64,000 bases of DNA, from assembly GCA_964640175.1 (NCBI GenBank), contig CAZXFW010000002.1, positions 316,738-380,737 on the forward strand, written 5' to 3'. Positions 34,201-42,658 of this stretch are shown piece by piece. A model generated the notes under the pieces. It had not been told where the DNA came from. It did not search any database and was given only the letters and a program-made list of their open reading frames with translations. Source of the DNA: JACKDX01 sp964640175. GTDB lineage: Bacteria; Myxococcota_A; Polyangia; Polyangiales; GCA-016699535. Position 1 is the first letter of the stretch, and each line of letters starts with the position of its first letter. The position numbers and the translations under genes are program-made.

Positions 34201-36319
34201 GCTCGAACTTTCAGCGATTGCCTACCAACATCTTGCCCCCACGATGTCACATGCGTTGGAACGCGCAGCTTTTTCCTTGCGAGCTGCATGGATGATGGAA
34301 CAAACCGACAACCTACCTCAAGCCGCCAATTATCTCGAAAAGGCACTGCAAGGAGAGTGTTCACACAACGTTGCCTTTGAAGAGTTGGCAAGACTTTGCA
34401 TGCAAGCTAAGGAGGCCAAATCCGCAGCACGCTACTACGAATCCGCTGCCCTGCTTGCACGTGTTCCCCGCCATGCACTCGCTCTATGGCATCGCGCAGG
34501 CATGCTCTGGCACGATGAAGTTGGAGATCAGCCCAAAGCCATCCATGCGTTGGGGAAAGCAGCAGCCATCGACATCAGTTATGCCGATGTATTTAATCGC
34601 CTACGGCGACTACTTGACGACCATGGTGAACTCAAAGACCTAGCCGAACTCACACTCGCACGTCTTTCTGCAGGAGGAAATCCCAAAACACTAGTTGAAC
34701 TGCATGTGCAACTTGCGGATCTGTATCGACGTCTTGGCAAGCCCATTGAAGCGAAAACACAGCTTGAAACAGCCCTTGCTTTGGAGCCTGACCACCTTAA
34801 TGCATTACGAAACCTAGGTGAACTGTATGTGACAGGCCAAGAATGGAAAGACGCCACCGACACCTACATCCGCATTGCCCGGCTTTCACGCGATCACAAT
34901 GAGCTCCATCGAATCTTCTTTGAGCTAGGCAATATTTACGATCAACACATCACAGACCTTAAGCGTTCTGAAGCCGCATTTCGCAGAGTCATCAAACTTT
35001 CTCCTAATGACATGCTCGCCACTCAACGGCTAGCAGACATTTACATGCGTGAAAACGATTTGGAACGGGCCATTGTCACATTCCAAAAACTCATAGACAT
35101 GGATTTGGAACCCGATCGCAACCGCCAACACCGACTCCGCCTTGCCGAAGCTTTTGAACGCCATGGAAATATTCGCGAAGCGGAACACACGCTTGAACTT
35201 GCACGAAAAAATTCCCCAGCAGACCTCGTGGTCATGGAAACGCTAGCTACATTTTATGAACGGCAACAAGCCCAAAGCGCTTATGTTATGCACCTCAATC
35301 GTGCGACAGACGACTTCCGCCAAGCCATTCGCAACGATCTCAGCGATGCTGCTGCGTGGCATGGCCTTGTTAAAGTGTTGCAGCGACGCAGCTGTTTCGA
35401 TGCAGCTCGGACCTGCGCTTCTGCTGCTCTTGCAGCAGGCGTCGTGGATATCGAACTCTCGCGACTGCTATCCCCCGAAGGAGCAGCGCTCATCACACCT
35501 TCTAAAACACCCGAAGATGCTCTTGATCAATTGCTAGCTCCTCCCATGCTCTCCCCGGCAGTGCGCATGATTTTCGCGCTAACCGATCGAGTGATGGAAA
35601 AACTGTTTCCTCTCAATCTTAAAGTATTTCATGCCACCCGTGTCTCTAAACGCGATCCCATTCGAATGACAGCACACACCGTAGCCAATTGGCTCTCTCT
35701 ACCCACTCCCCAGGTCTATGTCACGGATGCCACATCCCGGCTCTGCGCGCCTCTTACCAATTCACCGCCTTCCGTTCTCATTAGCCAAGACCTCTTAACC
35801 GCTACCACCGATCACGAACAAATTTTTCTCATAGCTCGGTCACTCAAAGTCTCAAGCAGTTGTCTCTCTATCACCGCACGCACCAGTCCCTATGATATTG
35901 CAGTCGCGTTGGCTGCGGTGGTTCACTGTGGTGATCCTGAGTTTTATCCCCCAGGCATCGACCCAGCCGTGCTCGTCGATTATTCACAACAATTGCGCAA
36001 GAATCTTTCAAAGCGTGTTCTTCAAGAACTCCACCCACACACGCGTGTCATTGCTGCAATGGAAGGATTTGATCCAGGAGCACTGGGAGCGTTGGCCTTT
36101 CAATTGGGAAGCCGCTATGCACTTGTCGCCACAGGGTCTGCCCCTGCCGCGGTCAACGCCTTGCTCAAGCTTAACGGCATCGCAGAACCCAACGCCAATC
36201 TCGCCCTTCGGCTAAGCGCCATCCGGCGTTTTTCCGAAATTGCATCGCTGCTTAATTTTGCAATTTCTGACGAACATTTTGAGGCACGACGCCGCATCAT
36301 GGATAGGGTACAAGGCTAG
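31232..36319 (+). CDS. Giant TPR protein 2 with related C-terminal domain
   Basis: This is a 1695-residue protein whose ATG overlaps the stop of the preceding giant TPR gene, giving translational coupling. Residues 1-150 are acidic and Ser/Pro-rich and probably disordered. TPR-like units then fill about 150-1430 (AIHALGKAAAIDISYADVFN, AKTQLETALALEPDHLNALR, SEAAFRRVIKLSPNDMLATQ). The final 220 residues form a globular part (LPTPQVYVTDATSRLCAPLT, SVLISQDLLTAT, EQIFLIARSLKVSSS). It lines up by eye with the end of TPR protein 1 and again lacks a zinc motif. No signal peptide is seen. nadD starts 5 bp after its stop. I infer that the two giant proteins act together; nothing in the sequence names the process. 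Confidence 0.85.
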   Translation: MTERFDEFEDETGQLLDRRTQVSLASEPTRVNASIAQENTAAFSDVTDAELDSLLTDLERFNDDQASVVVPLASLSDQPSIPSQRDRATLPDKPTYPSKPRTLFLASDLPPLPTDDSQKIEITASPNDKGATAALESLRIESSAKRPAAALNTLHLSERIALLKDLSKSQKGNVRAGLLVSAAELCEQVGDATQARALYKEALSAAPFNILALRALRRDALMRKSWTEAAQLLESEASLPLNAEERALALVFLAELQWQKLDNPQAAISAAKQALALRPQSVAAGLLLFNLYITQGQEHDAYAVINDVAYHWHDKAVQAVLFTDCARFAERQGNVKQARQSYESALTLVPTALEVLFGIVRTARATSDINRAIEALHNAEAIVPEELKAPLKWLRSRWLHLVAARPEEALRAVAGSQHPLTVRTTADGLLAKGDLHHGLPALKAWIEFTGSTERALALAELALNRLKEGKLEETLQLLKEAALADGAIGSIRAIRELAVQKYGVSTELLEKEPRLHASETSSESPIRRAAHFVQDPRGFSEELYWLKRAAQDDEDALCADVLLLDVACCMHDEQSIAVGLENQALRTPPHRRVGVLLALSELAARSADHERAEEFLEQARDIAQDQPVVLRPLGRLKHAKGPHAAAELWLKEALATEGPCAAFAATMAARLFESSNQPIRAIDALHLAFKAVPSYEPAVWCFERIALNRNDYANLARLYETLLTHTSDPQQNLHYLFNAILRHRDAKSPQITHLIEQALARVPSDPILRDIAIRHEGVSANTKASLMVQHTEDYPAIFAQAQYLRATWTLQDASLLKEARPFFETLRSIVHDNDIFISRILDYAEDPNIALENCLHGLERTQEDATTLLLDRLTALELQNLNLPVETFESLQRFIEHQPNHIPTLRTLHRFYSQINRPDAEATILTKFSMALTSPSDQAATARLGSRLLLSASSARPSAADKLLFSLPKTALIDPWIARRTTASAMYTKRLELSAIAYQHLAPTMSHALERAAFSLRAAWMMEQTDNLPQAANYLEKALQGECSHNVAFEELARLCMQAKEAKSAARYYESAALLARVPRHALALWHRAGMLWHDEVGDQPKAIHALGKAAAIDISYADVFNRLRRLLDDHGELKDLAELTLARLSAGGNPKTLVELHVQLADLYRRLGKPIEAKTQLETALALEPDHLNALRNLGELYVTGQEWKDATDTYIRIARLSRDHNELHRIFFELGNIYDQHITDLKRSEAAFRRVIKLSPNDMLATQRLADIYMRENDLERAIVTFQKLIDMDLEPDRNRQHRLRLAEAFERHGNIREAEHTLELARKNSPADLVVMETLATFYERQQAQSAYVMHLNRATDDFRQAIRNDLSDAAAWHGLVKVLQRRSCFDAARTCASAALAAGVVDIELSRLLSPEGAALITPSKTPEDALDQLLAPPMLSPAVRMIFALTDRVMEKLFPLNLKVFHATRVSKRDPIRMTAHTVANWLSLPTPQVYVTDATSRLCAPLTNSPPSVLISQDLLTATTDHEQIFLIARSLKVSSSCLSITARTSPYDIAVALAAVVHCGDPEFYPPGIDPAVLVDYSQQLRKNLSKRVLQELHPHTRVIAAMEGFDPGALGALAFQLGSRYALVATGSAPAAVNALLKLNGIAEPNANLALRLSAIRRFSEIASLLNFAISDEHFEARRRIMDRVQG

Positions 36320-36324
36320 CAATC

Positions 36325-36891
36325 ATGGATTCATCAAAGGAAACGATTGGAATTTTTGGCGGAAGCTTTGATCCGCCTCACCTTGCACACGTGCTCGTGG
36401 TCGCTTACGTGCTTTCTTCCACCGACGTCGACCATGTCCAAGTCATACCTACCTTCCTGCATCCTTTTGGAAAAGAACTTGCCTCCTACACTCATCGATT
36501 GGCGATGTGCGAGCTTGCATTTGCCGACTTACGCCGTATCGAGGTCTCCGGCATCGAAGGTCAGCTCGGTGGCGAAAGCCGAACCCTTCGCACCGTTGAA
36601 GCCCTGCACGCACGCTACCCCGACAAAAACCTAAGGCTTATTCTTGGCTCCGACCTTATCCAAGAAACCACCCGCTGGTATCGCTTTGATCGGATTTCGG
36701 AGCTTGCCACCCCCTTGGTGATTCCAAGGGCGTTTCCCAACCACAAAAACCCTTTTGGGATTCCTGGCATCAGCTCGACCGAAATTCGGGAACAACTTCG
36801 AACCCGTCAAAGCCTGGAAGGACTGCTTCCCAAAGCCGTGCTCACGTATATCGAACGTCACGGGCTATATTTGGGTGAATCTTCCCTATAA
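36325..36891 (+). CDS. nadD: Nicotinate-nucleotide adenylyltransferase
   Basis: This is a 188-residue enzyme of NAD synthesis that joins nicotinate mononucleotide and ATP to make deamido-NAD. The nucleotidyltransferase signature GIFGGSFDPPHLAH (HxGH-like, with HLAH) is at residues 9-22, and the C-terminal ISSTEIR motif is intact. The middle LILGSDLIQETTRWYRFDRI segment is typical of NadD. Slightly shorter than many homologues, but complete. It begins 5 bp after the giant TPR gene and converges with the Clp ATPase gene, whose stop is 25 bp away. A 12-bp perfect palindrome (GCTTAATTAAGC, 36911-36922) spans that stop. Confidence 0.93.
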   Translation: MDSSKETIGIFGGSFDPPHLAHVLVVAYVLSSTDVDHVQVIPTFLHPFGKELASYTHRLAMCELAFADLRRIEVSGIEGQLGGESRTLRTVEALHARYPDKNLRLILGSDLIQETTRWYRFDRISELATPLVIPRAFPNHKNPFGIPGISSTEIREQLRTRQSLEGLLPKAVLTYIERHGLYLGESSL

Positions 36892-36916
36892 TTCAACTGC
36901 TCGCAGAGCCGCTTAA

Positions 36917-39346
36917 TTAAGCACTTAATGAAGTTTTCTCGGCAGCGTTGTCGATCCGCAACTTACTGTCTTTGGAGCGCACCTTAATCCGCGCTCCTCG
37001 TAATATGCTCTTGGACAACATGGCTTCCGCCAAGGGAGCATGCACCATACGGCTGATGGCACGCTCAAGTGGCCGTGCTCCAAGTGCAGCGTCATAGCCT
37101 CCGGCATCCAACAGAAACTGAATTACGCTCGGATCAAACTCGACCTGAATGCCATGCTGCCCTGCCAATAGCCCCTTAAAGTACTCAAGACTACGGCGGG
37201 CGATTTCGCCGACGTCGTTACGCCCAAGCGGAGTAAACACCAACGGCTCGTCAATGCGGTTCCAAAGCTCCGGAGGCAACGCCCGTCGTGTGGCTTGAAT
37301 CACGCGTTCCTGAATGGAAGTCTGTTCTTTTTTCGAATTTCCATTAAAGCCAATCGAACGTTCAGTTAAGAAAACATCGGCTCCAAAATTAGACGTCATC
37401 ATGACGATTGTATGGGTAAAATCTACAGTGCGTCCGCGGGCATCGGTCAGCCGGCCCTCATCCAACAAAGGCAACAATGCCAAAAGAACGTCCCGATGCG
37501 CTTTATCGACTTCATCTAACAGAATAAGCTGGTACGGCCTTTGCCGAACAGCTTCCGTAAGCTGACCGCCATCTTCATGCCCGATATACCCTGGAGGAGC
37601 ACCCAGCAGACGCGCAATCGCATGAGCTTCACTGAACTCACTCATGTCAAAGCGGGTTGTCTCAGATCCTGGAAAAAGAAGCTCACTGACAGCCTTTGCA
37701 AGCGCTGTCTTGCCAACGCCCGTCGGGCCTAGCGCAAGGAAAACACCCAGAGGACCTTTGTGATGAAAGCCCGCCGCACTTTTACGCAGTGCGCTAGACA
37801 CAGACGCAACGGCATCGTCTTGCCCCACAATACGACGCTGCAAATGAGTCTCCAGATTTAACAAAAGTTCAGCGTCTGTGCTCAACAGCCGCTCTACGGG
37901 AATTTTGGTTTGTTCGCTGATCACTTGCGCGATGTCACTGCGGCGCACATGCGGGTTGCCTGCTCGCTTGGCACGCGCTCCAGCCATATCAAGCACGCTA
38001 ATGGCTTTATCCGGCAGATGCCGCTCATGGATGAACCGTGCCGATAACGACACCGCATCGTCAATCGTGTTCGGCTCATAGCTTACGGTATGATACGCCT
38101 CATAATGACTGACCGCTCCGCGTAATATCTCCACACTGGCCTGCTCGGAGGGCTCTTGCACATACACTCTCTGAAAGCGCCGCATGAGCGCAGGATCTCG
38201 CTCGATATGACGGCAAAACTCTCGTTCCGTGGTGGTGCCAATGCAAGGAAACCGTGCTCTTCCGAGCGCCGTCTTTAACTCGGTGGCCACTTCCTCTACC
38301 CCCTCAAGGCCGCCTAGAATGCCGTGAATCTCATCAATGAAGAGGATCAGCGTTCCCTGCGCGGAGATAAGCTCATCGATAATGGCTCGCACCCGCTCCG
38401 TCAATGCACCACGCACACCCGTCCCCGACAAAAGGCTTCCCACGGAAACCTCAATAATCTGGCGCGCAGTCCCTGAAATCTCCGCCTCTTTAAGACGCAA
38501 AGCGAGTCCCTCAACAATTGCTGTCTTACCCACTCCTGCAGGCCCCACCAACACGGGGTTATTGGCTCGACGTCGCGCAAGCACATCGAGAAGCTGTTCA
38601 ATCTCAGGATCCCGACCAATGACAGGCTCCAATCGACCCGAAGCAGCCTCCGCGCTCAGATTGCGTCCGAGCTTGCACAGCATGGGATACTGCGCCGGAT
38701 CGAGTTCCACCCCCTGTCCATGCTCAGCACGTGGCACTGTCACAGAAGGTGTCTTTTTAGAGTGATTCAACCCTCCGCGCGCCTGGATGAGTGTCCTGCG
38801 CGTCGGCTTATCAACGACAGACTCTTGTGTCGAAGGAGAGCTCACTGGCGCCGAAGAGGTGTGATCCAGCAAGGTGGCGACTCGGTCTTTGCCTAGCCAA
38901 TGGGTGGTGCGCCTGTGAACGGCTGGCGTAGCAGCGCCTTGCTTTAATACGGTTTTCCCAAGCATCGCCATGGCTTGCTGTTGAACCACGGTCGTGTTCT
39001 TGCCCATGTCCTTTAAACACCGATAGGCCGCCGACCTGGGCTCTCGGATCAATGCGAGCAGCAAATGCAGCTCAGAAGGCGCTATCGTACCGAGCGTTTT
39101 AGCAATCCGCTCAGCGCGCTGCACACAAAGCTCTAAACAACTGCTCGACTCCTCCTGGTGCTGCTTGATAGCAGCCGATATCGCCGCCTCGCTGACGCCT
39201 TCTTCAGCAAGCACACGGCACGCCGGCCCTCCATGCTGAACAATCGCAAGCAACACATGTGCTGTGGACATGCTTTGGGCACGACGTTTAGCGGCACGCG
39301 AAGCTTGTCCCAAGAGCGCAGGCAGCTCCCGGTTTTTGGTTCCCAT
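36917..39346 (-). CDS. clpA: ClpA-type AAA+ unfoldase (HSP100)
   Basis: This is an 809-residue protein with two AAA+ modules. Two Clp-N repeats occupy about residues 10-140 (TAHVLLAIVQHGG; ELHLLLALIREPR). AAA-1 has Walker A GPAGVGKT near 269 and Walker B LFIDEIHGILG. AAA-2 has GPTGVGKT near 540, LLDEVDKAH and an arginine-finger region (PPELWNRIDEPLVF). No UVR/M domain lies between the modules, so it is ClpA-like rather than ClpC or ClpB. A SIGF tripeptide loop near 665 matches the ClpP-docking loop position, implying it feeds a protease. A Ser/Thr-rich linker near 145-210 is unusual. No clpS or clpP is adjacent. It diverges from holA. Confidence 0.88.
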   Translation of the reverse strand: MGTKNRELPALLGQASRAAKRRAQSMSTAHVLLAIVQHGGPACRVLAEEGVSEAAISAAIKQHQEESSSCLELCVQRAERIAKTLGTIAPSELHLLLALIREPRSAAYRCLKDMGKNTTVVQQQAMAMLGKTVLKQGAATPAVHRRTTHWLGKDRVATLLDHTSSAPVSSPSTQESVVDKPTRRTLIQARGGLNHSKKTPSVTVPRAEHGQGVELDPAQYPMLCKLGRNLSAEAASGRLEPVIGRDPEIEQLLDVLARRRANNPVLVGPAGVGKTAIVEGLALRLKEAEISGTARQIIEVSVGSLLSGTGVRGALTERVRAIIDELISAQGTLILFIDEIHGILGGLEGVEEVATELKTALGRARFPCIGTTTEREFCRHIERDPALMRRFQRVYVQEPSEQASVEILRGAVSHYEAYHTVSYEPNTIDDAVSLSARFIHERHLPDKAISVLDMAGARAKRAGNPHVRRSDIAQVISEQTKIPVERLLSTDAELLLNLETHLQRRIVGQDDAVASVSSALRKSAAGFHHKGPLGVFLALGPTGVGKTALAKAVSELLFPGSETTRFDMSEFSEAHAIARLLGAPPGYIGHEDGGQLTEAVRQRPYQLILLDEVDKAHRDVLLALLPLLDEGRLTDARGRTVDFTHTIVMMTSNFGADVFLTERSIGFNGNSKKEQTSIQERVIQATRRALPPELWNRIDEPLVFTPLGRNDVGEIARRSLEYFKGLLAGQHGIQVEFDPSVIQFLLDAGGYDAALGARPLERAISRMVHAPLAEAMLSKSILRGARIKVRSKDSKLRIDNAAEKTSLSA

Positions 39347-39483
39347 GATCTGTTCGGATACCTTTGATACGCGGCATTACCAAATTTTCCGCAAAGAATT
39401 CCAAGGCTTCAGAGGTCTTTACGGCCAAAGCGCCCTCGGATGGCATGGACAGCCCAGAAGCTCTAAGGGTAGAACCTTCTGAC

Positions 39484-40524
39484 ATGAACGTCATCGAACT
39501 GCTGCAAAAGCTCGAAAAACCTGGAGCAACCAAGTCCTCGGGGGCTTCTTCCGCTACACCAAAACCGTCCCAAAGTGTCTATGTTCTCGTGGGCGAAGAA
39601 GCCCTGCTCCGTGACCGTGCACTTGCAGCGTTACGAAACCACCATACCGACGAAGCCACCTTGGCGTTTAATCACGATGTCTTCCACGCCAAGGACACTC
39701 AACCGCAACGCATTGTAGAAGCAGTTAAAACCCTCCCCATGTTGGCCGGCCAGCGGTTTATCGTGGTCAAAGAAGCCGAACTTTTTTCTGCCGAAGATCT
39801 TGAACACCTTAGCCCGCTGATCGAGCATCCAGTTCCCACCACCTGCCTCATTCTCATGGCTCAAAAACTGGATGGACGAAGCCGTTTTGCACGCTTGGTG
39901 AAGCAAAAAGAGTATTGGATAGACGTCCAACCGCCACGGGCCAAAGGCTTATCCACCTTTATCATGTCAGAAGCGAAACGGCGTGGTCATGCCCTTGGAG
40001 CGAATGAGTCATTAATACTCATGGAAATCTTGGGCGTAGATCTTTTAGCCATCGACGATGCGCTTGAGCGTCTCTCATTGTATGTGGGCCCCCATGAACC
40101 CATCACCGCGGAAGCGATTGAAGCTGTGGTGGTATATTTGCCCCTTGCCACGATCTGGGACCTGGTCGATGGCGTGAGTGCGTTGGATCAACATCGGGCG
40201 TTGACTGCACTCTGTGCCTTAGAGCGCTTACGCGAGCCGCCCTTACGTATTGTGGCGATGCTCGCACGGCAATTTCGTATTCTGGCGCGTATGAAAGACG
40301 CGCTTTCCAACCATACCGATCCTTTGACTGCGGCACGTCACGCGGGCGCTCCCCCTTTTAAGGCCGCAGAGCTTGCAGCCGCATCCCGAAAGCTTGCAAA
40401 CGCCCGGCTCCGGTTGGCGTTTAAGGAGCTGGCAGGTCTTGATCAGGCGCTCAAATCCAGCCGCTGCCCGCCTGAAGTGCTGCTGCAACAAGCTGTGTTG
40501 CGCCTCTCTGCTCCGGCCACCTGA
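39484..40524 (+). CDS. holA: DNA polymerase III delta subunit
   Basis: This is a 346-residue clamp-loader subunit that opens the beta sliding clamp. ATG 39484 (MNVIELLQKLEK) was chosen; upstream in-frame ATGs at 39364 and 39445 add a polar stretch not seen in homologues and 39364 lies only 17 bp from the divergent clpA start. The N-terminal AAA-like domain shows SVYVLVGEEALLRDRALAAL and VEAVKTLPMLAGQRFIVVKEA, followed by CLILMAQKLDGRSRFARL. The lid and C-terminal collar domain follow (LLAIDDALERLSLYV, TIWDLVDGVSALD, LRIVAMLARQFRILARM). A Ser/Ala/Pro-rich insert follows the first helix. It converges with rpsT, 11 bp away. Confidence 0.9.
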   Translation: MNVIELLQKLEKPGATKSSGASSATPKPSQSVYVLVGEEALLRDRALAALRNHHTDEATLAFNHDVFHAKDTQPQRIVEAVKTLPMLAGQRFIVVKEAELFSAEDLEHLSPLIEHPVPTTCLILMAQKLDGRSRFARLVKQKEYWIDVQPPRAKGLSTFIMSEAKRRGHALGANESLILMEILGVDLLAIDDALERLSLYVGPHEPITAEAIEAVVVYLPLATIWDLVDGVSALDQHRALTALCALERLREPPLRIVAMLARQFRILARMKDALSNHTDPLTAARHAGAPPFKAAELAAASRKLANARLRLAFKELAGLDQALKSSRCPPEVLLQQAVLRLSAPAT

Positions 40525-40535
40525 CAGCGATGAGG

Positions 40536-40805
40536 TTACTTCTGCTGTGCAGCCTGGATGCGAGAGCTTAAACGCGCAATGTAACGAGAGCCTGTTTGGC
40601 GATGATACACGCCTTTTGCCACTGCTTGGTCGATGCGCTGCATGACTACGCGCAGGGTCTCTTGAGCCGCTTTGACATCACCAGCTTCGACGGCACTGCG
40701 CAGGCTCTTTGCAAGGGTCCTTACGGTTGATAGCACATGCCGATTGCGTGCTCGACGACGCTCACTCTGCCGATGTCGTTTTAATGCTGATTTATGTTCT
40801 GCCAC
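40536..40805 (-). CDS. rpsT: 30S ribosomal protein S20
   Basis: This is an 89-residue basic helical protein binding 16S rRNA early in 30S assembly. The N-terminus (AEHKSALKRHRQSERRRARN) and the ending VKGVYHRQTGSRYIARLSSR-like stretch are typical of S20. The start codon is GTG (40805-40803); S20 genes often use weak starts, and in E. coli this is tied to autogenous control. A sigma-70 promoter is visible upstream on this strand (-35 at 40864-40869, -10 at 40841-40846), giving a leader of about 29 bases. It converges with holA. Confidence 0.97.
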   Translation of the reverse strand: MAEHKSALKRHRQSERRRARNRHVLSTVRTLAKSLRSAVEAGDVKAAQETLRVVMQRIDQAVAKGVYHRQTGSRYIARLSSRIQAAQQK

Positions 40806-40840
40806 AGATCAAACCCACTCAAATTGCGATAAGGGATAGC

Positions 40841-40869
40841 CAAATAGCCTCTGAACTCAGCTATGTCAA
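40841..40869 (-). promoter_or_regulatory. Sigma-70 promoter of rpsT
   Basis: On the minus strand TTGACA (40869-40864), a 17-base spacer and TATTTG (40846-40841) form a good -35 and a moderate -10. The predicted start point is near 40834, 29 bases before GTG 40805. It lies back to back with the promoter of the divergent kinase gene. Confidence 0.6.
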
Positions 40870-40887
40870 GCTGGAACCACGCTGCAA

Positions 40888-40944
40888 TTGATGCCACCGT
40901 GCAATTGTTATACTATATTGGGTGTTTAGCTCTCCTTAGAGGAG
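40888..40944 (+). promoter_or_regulatory. Sigma-70-like promoter and ribosome binding site of the second Ser/Thr kinase
   Basis: TTGATG (40888-40893), a 17-base spacer and TACTAT (40911-40916) form a plausible promoter with a start point near 40923. AGAGGAG (40938-40944) is a strong ribosome binding site 8 bases before GTG 40953. Together they rule against the in-frame ATG at 40863, which lies upstream of the promoter and against the rpsT -35. Confidence 0.6.
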
Positions 40945-40952
40945 CCCCTTTA

Positions 40953-42608
40953 GTGTCCTCCCCCAACCCCACAAGCGCGCCACATCAGCTACCACACAAC
41001 CTAGGGCGCTACCACATCCTTGGACACTTGGCTTCAGGAGGAATGGCTGAAGTATTGCTTGCCAAGCTTATCGGGCCAAGCGGATTTGAACGGCCCGTCA
41101 TCATTAAGCGTATCCTGCCGAACCTAGCAACGCGCTCGGAGTTTGTGACCATGTTCCTTGACGAAGCGCGCATCATTGCCGCGATTCGTCATCCCAACGT
41201 GGTCCAAGTTCAGGAACTGGTTCATGACAACCACGAACTCTACCTCGTCATGGAGTATTTGGCCGGAGAAAACATCGCCGGCATCATTACGCGCTACCGG
41301 ACGCTCAATGAACGCTTGGAATATGCACTCTGCGCCCATGTCATCTCTGAGGCCTGTGCCGGCTTGCATGCGACTCACGAGCTTCGGAATATTAATAGCG
41401 AACCCCTTAACATCGTTCATCGCGACATTTCGCCACAGAATATTTTTGTAACCTATGATGGCACCACCAAAGTGCTCGACTTTGGAATTGCAAAAGCGGC
41501 AGATCGTTTTACAACCACCGAAGCTGGACAGCTAAAAGGGAAGTTTGCCTACATGTCCCCAGAGCAGTGTAAAGGACATGAGGTTGATCGCCGCACCGAT
41601 ATCTTCGCCCTTGGCGTAGTGCTTTACGAACTGACCACGGGTCACCGACTGTTTGCTCGTGCCACAGCCATGAAAACCCTGGAAGCCATTTGTTACGATG
41701 TCATTCCAGCGCCATCCACCTACTTCGACAACTACCCTGCTGAACTTGAACGCATCTGCCTCAAAGCTCTCGATCGTGACCCAGACAAACGTTATGCCAC
41801 TGCGGCCGACATGCGCCGTGAACTTGTCGAAGTCACGAAAAGCCTAGGATTCCAAGGCATTCCCGAAGAGGTATTGGCCAATCAAATGGCCGAGGCGTTT
41901 GCAGACCGCATTGAAGAAAAAAGAGAAATGCTTAGCAGAGTGCGTAGCGGCTCTACGCTTTCGCACATTCCTTCTCCTGAAGTCACTTCCGAAATGAGCC
42001 TCGCAGTTCGCAAACAGAACCTGCACTCGGACGGCGAGAAGACCAGCGGCATTCATGCCATAGATGACACCTTCTCTGTTTCTCAACAGAGAGGCTCAAG
42101 GCGTTGGCTATGGGCCACGATCCCTGTTGTTTTACTGTTAGCGGCAGGAGCCTTTGTCGCCCCTAGCCTCTTTCGTTCGCAACAAGCAAAGTACAACTCG
42201 CATTCTGGTGATATGCTTGCACCTGCCCTAGGCACTTCTTCCAACACAAAGACATCGAGAGGCCTTGACCTTCCCGAGCCTGCACCCAGAGTGCCTACCC
42301 CCCACATGGTAAGCATTGGTATTGACAGTATACCTCAAGGCGCAGAGGTTTCCTTAGACGGCCAGAACTATGGACGCACACCTTTGGCAATTTCAGTCGA
42401 GCAGAATACAGATGTCCGTACACTCCTTCTTTCCCATAAAGGGCATAAATCGGTGACTAAACAGTTTACCGCAGGCAACGACCAACAGATGTATATCGTG
42501 CTACCTCGCATAGAAACCCGCGCACGGCGCAAAGAGCCTCCTTCACGCACCTCCCCGCCTCCTCAAAACACGTCACCTCCACCCGCAGACTTTCATCGCT
42601 TTGACTAA
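40953..42608 (+). CDS. Membrane-anchored Ser/Thr protein kinase with C-terminal PEGA domain
   Basis: This is a 551-residue kinase read from GTG 40953, chosen from the ribosome binding site and promoter. The Hanks kinase domain covers about residues 15-285: LASGGMAEVLLAK, VIIKRILP, HRDISPQNIF, LDFGIAKAAD and the APE-equivalent YMSPEQCKG are all intact. A charged linker follows, then one transmembrane helix near 387-405 (WATIPVVLLLAAGAFVAPSL). A PEGA domain lies near 452-518 (IDSIPQGAEVSLDGQNYGRT). The tail is rich in Arg, Pro and Ser. PEGA domains are common outside the membrane in kinases of this group. murJ begins 50 bp downstream, so kinase control of cell-wall precursor export is possible (inference). 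Confidence 0.93.
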   Translation: MSSPNPTSAPHQLPHNLGRYHILGHLASGGMAEVLLAKLIGPSGFERPVIIKRILPNLATRSEFVTMFLDEARIIAAIRHPNVVQVQELVHDNHELYLVMEYLAGENIAGIITRYRTLNERLEYALCAHVISEACAGLHATHELRNINSEPLNIVHRDISPQNIFVTYDGTTKVLDFGIAKAADRFTTTEAGQLKGKFAYMSPEQCKGHEVDRRTDIFALGVVLYELTTGHRLFARATAMKTLEAICYDVIPAPSTYFDNYPAELERICLKALDRDPDKRYATAADMRRELVEVTKSLGFQGIPEEVLANQMAEAFADRIEEKREMLSRVRSGSTLSHIPSPEVTSEMSLAVRKQNLHSDGEKTSGIHAIDDTFSVSQQRGSRRWLWATIPVVLLLAAGAFVAPSLFRSQQAKYNSHSGDMLAPALGTSSNTKTSRGLDLPEPAPRVPTPHMVSIGIDSIPQGAEVSLDGQNYGRTPLAISVEQNTDVRTLLLSHKGHKSVTKQFTAGNDQQMYIVLPRIETRARRKEPPSRTSPPPQNTSPPPADFHRFD

Positions 42609-42658
42609 GCAAGGCTTGGTTGCAAAGTCGGAAGGTTTCGGCTTACCTCATCGCACCC

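Noticed and set aside
36911..36922. Palindrome GCTTAATTAAGC as an attachment or recombination site
   Set aside because: No integrase, direct repeat or composition change nearby; it simply spans the clpA stop between convergent genes.
40863..40952. ATG 40863 as start of the second Ser/Thr kinase
   Set aside because: It overlaps the rpsT -35 and precedes the kinase's own promoter; GTG 40953 has a strong AGAGGAG site 8 bases upstream.
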